Below, piece after piece: positions 13,501-21,900 of a stretch of 64,000 nt of DNA. The notes under the pieces were generated by a model that was not told the DNA's origin, searched no databases, and worked only from the letters and a program-made list of their open reading frames with translations. The first letter of the stretch is position 1. Each line of letters opens with the position of its first letter. Source of the stretch: Halisarca cf. caerulea (lineage: Eukaryota > Porifera > Demospongiae > Chondrillida > Halisarcidae); contig CAUJGJ010000371.1 in assembly GCA_963170055.1 (NCBI GenBank), positions 2,681,011 to 2,745,010 on the forward strand, written 5' to 3'. Both the position numbers and the translations under genes were made by a program.

Positions 13501-16500
13501 GAAGGATTATACCTATATTCTATGAGAATTACTCCAAGAATGGTTAACCAGTTGCCCTGGTCGCTGGTCACGTTTTACAGGTGGTCGTTCTTCAAAGGTA
13601 AATATGTATTACTGAACGTCGGTGCCTGAAAATGTGGTCTTTGAAAAGAGGTGGTCGCTCATGGCAGTGGTCTCTCAAAACAGGTGTAACCACTGTATTT
13701 GGACTTGGTCAACGCACATATTGTGTTTCTGAGATTGTTGCAATCCTCGTGAACAAGACACTCCGTAAGGAACTTAGTAGTGCTGCCACCAAGCCATTGC
13801 CATCATTGACTAGTAGAGCAGATAAGTTACACCTATCAATTTTCGCTTGGTCAGGCATTGTCAGGCAGAAACAGCACTGATTTCCAGCCATGAACATAAA
13901 ATAGACGGCTTCGGAAAAGTCTGAACAATTGTTTGAAGGATGCTGAGGAGTATGGAAACAATTTAGCACACTGAAAGAGTGCCGTTTTAAATCCATTATT
14001 AGTGTATTGACATCTTGATGAGAACCTATCGTCACCTCTTCAATCGAAAATGTTTAGCCTTCATGAAAGACTTCAAATCTTCTGGGTCTAGAACGATTTA
14101 CATGATGTACACGAGGTATTTTGCAAGCCATATCCAATAATTATGGACACACAGTATATAGTTACCAAACCCACTTCTCTGCATGAATAAAAATGGTGGA
14201 CGGACGTGGGGCTGGTAACAAGACTACCTTACCTTGTTCCAATGTTTTTGACTTATGGAATGAACTACTGGCAGTTGGTGATGACTAGCTGCTTTAGATA
14301 ACTCAATGCAATAATATTGTACTGAACAATTTTTAATGGTGCACAGATTGCTGCTATTGCATACTACTTTTAAATATTGCTATTTAGCTGCATGCAACTT
14401 CAGAATTTGTTTGTTGACTTTGTAGGTAGACCAGTAAACCCAGTCTCCAGAAGTGAATCTAATAGTGATCAGGCAATACCACCTGCAGCAGGTAGATCGA
14501 AGATCAAGAAGATTGTTGACATGTACTGGGATGGAAAAGGAGAGCTGAGGCTACCATCTTGTCCAAAGTTAGAAGATGCATGGGATTGTTTAATGATGGA
14601 AGTTGAAAAAGCACTGTTAGAAGCAAAACCTGAGAAGATTAAAAGAGTGCATACCATGATAAAGCGAAAGTATCGCAGATATACACATGGTGTGAGGCCA
14701 TATCCGCTGCCTGATATTCCAGACTCATCTGAAGGATTATACCATTTTATTGACAGTAAATCCACCCCTTATGAAATTTTCCTTGTTCTACACACTTTAG
14801 AGGAGTTGGGAAATGTTCAGTTGAGACTTGATTTGGAAGTATATACATCCAAGTTAGCTACTCATCTATCATGCACTTTACTGTCTTTTCAGCATAACAA
14901 GGTGCATTTACCAAGTAATAGAGACCATACAAGCCTGGCTGTAATACTTACAGATGAGCAAGTTTTACTAGCAGTTGTACTTCACTTAAAGGAGTACTTC
15001 CGTACATATCTAGGTCTAGAAGAGGCGTTGTTTACAGGATTCGCAGATGGCTGCACAACCTTGTTTTACTCCATTCTCAGAGCAGATGCTGTTTTCCTGG
15101 GTCCAAAGATTGTGTCCCATTTGGCAGAATTGCAGCTAAAGTTTGGTGTAACACATGTCATTGTGTTTGAATTCTTTGCTTGTGATGTCAAAGAGCAAAA
15201 GATTGAGCTGTTGGTCAGTTGTATTTGAAAAACTTGTAATATTTTGAATTACATCTGTGTGGATCTTATACTGTAAATCCTCCTTTCTCTACATAATTCA
15301 TTACTGTACTTAATACTACTATAACATTGTCAAGTGAATACTCTGAATAATGTTTTGGCTATAGTTACAGTGATTGTTTATGGAAATGATGACCTAGGTA
15401 CAATTTTCGCTGGGGTGGATGCACTATGTTCAGCCATTCCCATGCTAAATATGTAGCTCACTCAGAAAATCTCTTCGTAGGTGGAATGATTTGCTTCAAA
15501 GTATGCTCATGTACTTAGCCTCACTCCTCAGCTACGTACTCCTCTGTTGCTTGTGCCTACAGCTCTGTAGATCATTTTCGTGTGACTCGGTTTCCTCTAC
15601 ACAATTGATTAGCTGAGCTGGTATGTAATTGGTTTAATTTGGCCTATTCACTTAGGTGGTGTTTACACTATAACATGTTGATGCCAATTGATTTACAATC
15701 GATGTGTCCCTGTACTGCTTCTGAGGCGTTTACACACAGCGTTTTCTGAATACGCACAAATCCAGAAACAGCTATAAGCATGTGATGTTCGCTTGACGTC
15801 TATCATACAATAGAAGTAACACTTCGGTTATTTAAGTATAAATCGCTATTTTGTACTTCTATTATATCCAAATCGGTCTCCATATAGCCCAACAGTTTGA
15901 AGCACTGACACAATCAAAGTATTTTATTCTGAATCTGAAGTATTTGATTTCAGCAAATACAAATTTAAAAAGTTTTAGAATGGTATTGAGGATGTACAAG
16001 GCAATCAAGTTTGCAAGAAAAACTAGAAGGAACAACACTAACACGGTCATCTTTAATGAACTCGTAGTATCACATGACTATCTGCTGACCCAACATCATT
16101 GTTTTCAGTTGTGGTATCATTTCCACTGTTTACATACAATATTTGTTGTTGCGTTTACAGGTTTGCAGATTCAGAAATTTGGGTTGTAACTAGTAAGTGA
16201 TAAAACAGAACAGAATCAAAATGTTCTGTTTTCATGTGAAAACATTTTAGTGTAAACACCACCTTGGTACAATATATCTACTTTTAATCTGGTCTAGGCT
16301 AAAATGTTTCACAAGCGGTTAATTTATATATCTAGATCGATAATTGTTTAATCATAAATGGCATGTTTCTTTATGGACTATACGTAATGGTAAACCCTCA
16401 CAATGGTGACTTATTGCCGGTTGTTCTGCCTTGCATATAACTACCCAGCATGAAGATGTTAATAAATCTCTTCAAGGAAGCTCTGAGTCAGCAGAAATTC

Positions 16501-18841
16501 AAGCAAAAGAGAAAGAAATTGAAGTATTGAAACATCAGTTGATTGCTACAACCAATAAATTACAATTGAGTAAGAAAGAAGTGGAAGAAGGCAAAGTCCG
16601 TTATTCTGATTTATTGCGCCAGGTGATTGAGCAAAAAGAACATAAAAAAAGTGACTGGCAAGAGAAGGAAACTGCTATACTGAAGGTACACATATATGCA
16701 TGACTTTTGAATAGTATGACTATCATGGGGAAAAGGTCCATGTTACTAATTCTCTTAGCTAATTGGACTCATTGAGATTATACAATGTCATACAGGATTT
16801 ATATTGCGGTATAACATTTACAGCATGTTTGGGTTTCTTTAATTTTTTTCAAAAAATAATAGATGGCCAGAAATTTGAAGTTGACCAGCTGGACTTCAAC
16901 AGAATATAGATTTTACTATTCTGATATATCAGACATGACTATAATGATTAATACTGGACGTAGTAACGTCTTGGACAGTTAAAGTTTGCAACCAGGGGCA
17001 TAGCCAGCAAGTTTTCCAAGGGTTTCAGGAAAATCCTGTTGGAAAAATCCTCAAATCACAGACTTGCTTGTACTTTTGCAAATTTTGCAGAGTAGCAACC
17101 TTGAACTTCATTTAATGCTTCAATTATATGGCTGAAGCCACTTTTAGTCATGTGTTAGCTCTTAGAAATGCTTAGTTGTTTATATTCTTTTAATCCCTTG
17201 TCTCAAGCACTGGACTTCCTAATATCATCACATCGCGCAACAGGTGGCCATTTTATCAAAGTAGTCATATGACGTCACAAGGTTATCATTGCTAGCCTAA
17301 TTATGCTGTGACCCGTGTACAGGGCAATGACAGTAGATAATACCGTATAGCCGGAAAGGTTGGCAGGAAGAAAATTCGGCGAGTTGTGCCCAAATTAAAC
17401 ATTGGCGGTTTTGTTTTGGCGATTGCCTTCTCAGGACACTTTAAATATACTCAAGATCTATGAATAGTCACATACCTGAATTGGAGAACATGGCTGCAGC
17501 AGCACAGATGTGATGTGGCCTAGGGGAAGATTGAAAGAGTGTGTGAAATAATGTAAGGAACGCCAATAAAGTTCTCCATGGACAGATGCATATGCAGGGA
17601 TATCTAACGTTTTTTGAGGGTTTTGTACCCTAAGTATCCGACGTTCAGCGATTGTTTTGCAAAAGAAAGAAGGCAATCCGTACTACGCTGTTATTGATGC
17701 CGAGAACAGAGTGTATTGGGGCACATTTCCCCGCCAAATATCAGCAGGTTGTTCCTTATATTTATTCATAGATATTCTATGATTATGTAGTATAAAATAT
17801 CTATGGTTTGAACTTACTTCAGCGACTCGGAAATGTCAATATTTGGCAGATTATAATTCGGTGGTGGACATGAAAACTGCCAATCCGCCAAAGTAAATTC
17901 CCCACCAACCTTTTCGGCTGTATGGTACACAGCATAAGCTTGGCTTTTATGTGAAAATCACTTTTTAATTGAATAACTCATTGACAATATGTTTTTGTAC
18001 ATATCATCAATCAAGACACTATTTTCGCATACTCGTGCACCAATGATCATATCTCATTACAAATTGAATCTATTCCATTCACTAGTGTCTCTCTCACTAA
18101 ATTTATAATTTTTGCTCATATATTCATTCTATTGTCATTTCACCATAAATATAAACTTCGAACTCTTTATGTTGAATCTTTGTACACCCCCTTGTTGTTT
18201 TTGTTTTTGCCTTTTGTCCCTTTTCTTTTCTGGGTGCCACTTACAGTAGCCTCTGGCTAAAGCTTCCCCAGGTTAAATAAGAATACCCTATACCCATACC
18301 TTTGGCATGGTGACTATAGGTACTTTATTCCAATTTTCTACATCACCAGGAAACTTTGGATAGCTTCTAGAGGCTAAATACTGGCAACTGTTTTAAGTTA
18401 CACATTCAACTAGAGCAGCTATGTGTTTTGACTATGATAGCCACAGTTTTGAAGCATCAATCCATTTCAAGTTTGCTTCTGTTTATACTCCAGTAGTCTT
18501 TACAATATCATATGTCATTTCTTTCTGAGTGATTTACAAAAACATGGCACTGGCAGACAGTATTATACTAGTTTATACAAATTCTCTACTAGTATAGTTA
18601 CACTTTATAACTTCTTTCAATCGGAAACCCCCTTTTGAAATTTCCGGCTATGCCCCTGGCAACACTTTATATTGTACTGTTGGCTTGGGTATAAGGGTAT
18701 GCTGATTGTTCTAATCAACTGTTAAAGTTAAAATTGTCTGTCCAGAGTAAATAGCTGTATTCCTTTTTACCTTAAACATGGGGCATCGCTGCATGCAACA
18801 CAACTATATGTATCATACTCTCTCTATATATATGTCTTTGT

Positions 18842-18936
<95 letters not shown>

Positions 18937-21900
18937 AGCCTTATTCCACAATTTCATGCTATATTATTGTACTTCCTTGCAAGCAGAGACTGGTTATAGT
19001 CACCTAATCAGTGTTTTAGCCAGCAGCCAAAAATAAGGGGGGGGGGGGGGGGACCTACAATCTATCATGTAAGTGGATCAATGTGGAATAGGGATGTGCA
19101 TTGTATAGCTGTGATGATCTCTGTAGCTACTTTTGCTGAGCTTGCTAGTCTTCTAAGCAAGTGTAAACAATTACTAAATTACACCCAATTAAATGTCCTG
19201 TCACTTATCACCTTGTACCTTCCCCTTACCCAAGCTCACTGCACTGCTTCTAACAAGGGTGTGGCATATAGCCAACTGTGACTGTGTTTGTTTGTCTAAG
19301 GTCTATGTCTTTGTTTCATGATGTGTATTGCATGCCTCGTGCCCAGTATTAGCGTACCGTCATGTGATCTTTGTACTTATGCACTGTAACCACGCATGCG
19401 CAGTTAGTTACCTCGTGTTGTCGTGTAGAGGTGTCTAGTGGACCTGCTGTCTTTGATGTCTTGTTAAGTGAGGAGTTTTTAGTGAATGATTTTATTGTGA
19501 ATGGTTGTTGCTTGCGCTTTTGACATACGCTCGGACTTTAAGGGTGCATAGTTTGAATAGGAGGCGCACAGCTGCCAAAGGAGGGCAGACATCTTCTAAA
19601 GGAGGCCGGGTGCATAAATTGTATAGGGGGGCGGTCCCACCCTCCTATGATGCTTTGGCTAAAACACTGCTAATACACACACACTGTGCATTGGTTTGGT
19701 CTCGATTAATCCATAAATTTTACTAATATTCATTTGAAAACTAGAAAATGTGCTGTAGACGTAATTGTTTGTTCATGGGCAGTGGCATTGCCACTTCCTT
19801 TCAGAAGGAGCAATTCATAAGCATGTAATTGCATGAAATGGAATAACTAGTGCTCATATTCCTTCATAAAGGGCAATAAATGTTGAAAAGCGACCATAGT
19901 GAATTAAGTGTATATTACCTGATGCAGAAGTATTGGTAGGTATATTTCTGTATTTACAGCTATTTTTCTTTACTTGATGAAGTTAATCTTCATGCAGGAA
20001 TATTTGGGAGTGTACCAAGCACGAATGCTTCACCTAGTATCCCTATTGCAACCTCCCAGCAGTGCACCATTGGTCATGGCTTCACTAGCAAGCTCAATGG
20101 GTTCCTACCTCAATTCGTTCACAAATTATTTGGAAAATCGCTGCAAATTACCTATACTAACTGTACTAAACGTTCACCTTGTGACGTCATAGCAAGCATG
20201 GCTGTCGGTTTCGCGGCTGAAACCGGAAGTGGGCTATTTTCGCTCACTTTGCAACATTTGTTACAAATTTAAGTCCAAAGTCATTTATTTTGGGGTAACT
20301 ATTGATTTTCACGAAAAAAGTTTTTCATGTCAGTATCCATTTAGCTCTAAATATGTTTCCATGAAGTACTATAGAAAAACTTGAAGGTCATATATAGGTA
20401 GTGTGCATTATATCTTTGTTAATGAGTGCTTTTTATTGTGGTCTTAATATGCTTTCACATAATATTGTAGGTTGGAATTATGACCCTTCGATGTTTTCAG
20501 CAAGAAGGAGTGAAGCTTGGCAAGTTTATTGGAGAGGGAACCTATGGAAGTGTATTTGCAGGGACGTATAATTCTAGACCTGTAGCCATAAAGCAGATGC
20601 ACAAGATCCTCATTGATAAGTATAGAGAATGCAAAGACAATCTCTTGTCTCTGTTAAATCAGTACAAGAATCAATGCAATCTTCTGATGGCATCTAATTC
20701 CACCTTTATTGTGAGAATCCTAGGAATATATAGTGATACCCATCAAGATGGCAGCTTATTTTTAGTGATGGAGAAAATGGATTTAACTTTGGAGGAACTC
20801 CTTGTCACAGGAAAACTGCCAATTGCCAGACAGATGCATATTTCTTTGCAAATATCTTGTGGATTGCAGTTCCTCCATGAATGTAAGCCTCAGATTGTAC
20901 ATGGAAACATCACACCTAAAAACATATTCATTGATAAAGAAGGTCATGTGGCAAAACTTGGTGATTCTGGTCAAGCACTGTTTAGGCCTTCTCTAACAAG
21001 TGGAAGTCAACCTCGCATTTTCCCTCCTGAATTTCTCAAGGAAGCAAAGGCATGCTTTACTGCTGAAGGTGATATTTTCTGCCTGGGTGTAAACATCCTG
21101 TGGATTGCCATGCAGGAGGCCCCTTCCAATTTGTTACATGAGATTACAACTGCTTCATTTGTCAGATACAGCAGGGAAACTGGTGATCTTGCTAAAGTGG
21201 ATGCCAATCATCCCCTAAAACCGCTTATTTTGCAGTGTCTGGTGGATAAATCAGAAGAAAGGCCATCTGCCAGTGATGTGTGCGCTAGCTTATCGGAGTA
21301 TGCTCCTTTAAAGTTGTATATGGAGTTCAATAAGACAGAATCCAAGGTGATTGTGAAAATGTGTAGTTCACAGAATCAGCGCATGGGCATGCTTTGTATT
21401 TTTTACACAAACATTTCACAGTCTTTGCCCAATGATACTAGAAGGTGTGCATGTCAATAGACCATGCATGTGCATATTGGGATATCATTTTGTAGCTCTG
21501 TGTTGATCTCTATGTGCCTCAATCGGATAACATGACATTGTTGCAGAAATGGCATTATCTCCACATTGTATTGGTATTATAGCAGGTTCAATTAACAGTA
21601 TAAAAAGGCTTCACAACACTAACCATGCACCCATGATAAGTCTCGCATTAATCTACCCTGAATTAAACTAATTCTCCTTCTTTGACTAATCTCACTTTGC
21701 GAGATACAATTTCTATGTTAGGGATCATGAAAATTTACCCATGATGGACACTACTTTTTTCTACAATGCTTATAATACACTATTGCAGGCAACCATGACA
21801 TTCTACTGTTCAGTTCAACCTCTTTCTTTGGTGATTCCACTTTTATATGTAGATAATTGTTCAATGAAGGTTTCATAATTATAGTTCTATGCCTAAGCCA

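Larger units (their letters stand above)
11809..13695. mobile_element. TA-flanked Tc1/mariner-like element carrying nested insertions
   Basis: The left end TA/CAGTGGTACCTGTTTTCAG and right end (reverse complement CAGTGGTTACACCTGTTTTGAG) share long inverted termini and sit between TA dinucleotides (11807-11808, 13696-13697). Subterminal GTGGTCTCTCAAAA motifs repeat on both sides. Two further elements lie inside (12013-12778 and 12907-13453), leaving about 570 bp of the host element. No transposase is recognised, so it is probably non-autonomous. A relative lies at 38509-38676. Confidence 0.7.

Noticed and set aside
13709..14035. 108-codon minus-strand frame
   Set aside because: No recognised motif, and it lies in the intron next to transposon termini; probably chance.
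19998..20190. Candidate extra exon of the CARD-kelch gene after a CATGCAG acceptor
   Set aside because: It could give a Ser/Thr-rich segment, but its only donor (GTTCCT) is poor and the phase is not forced. Left out, though it may exist.
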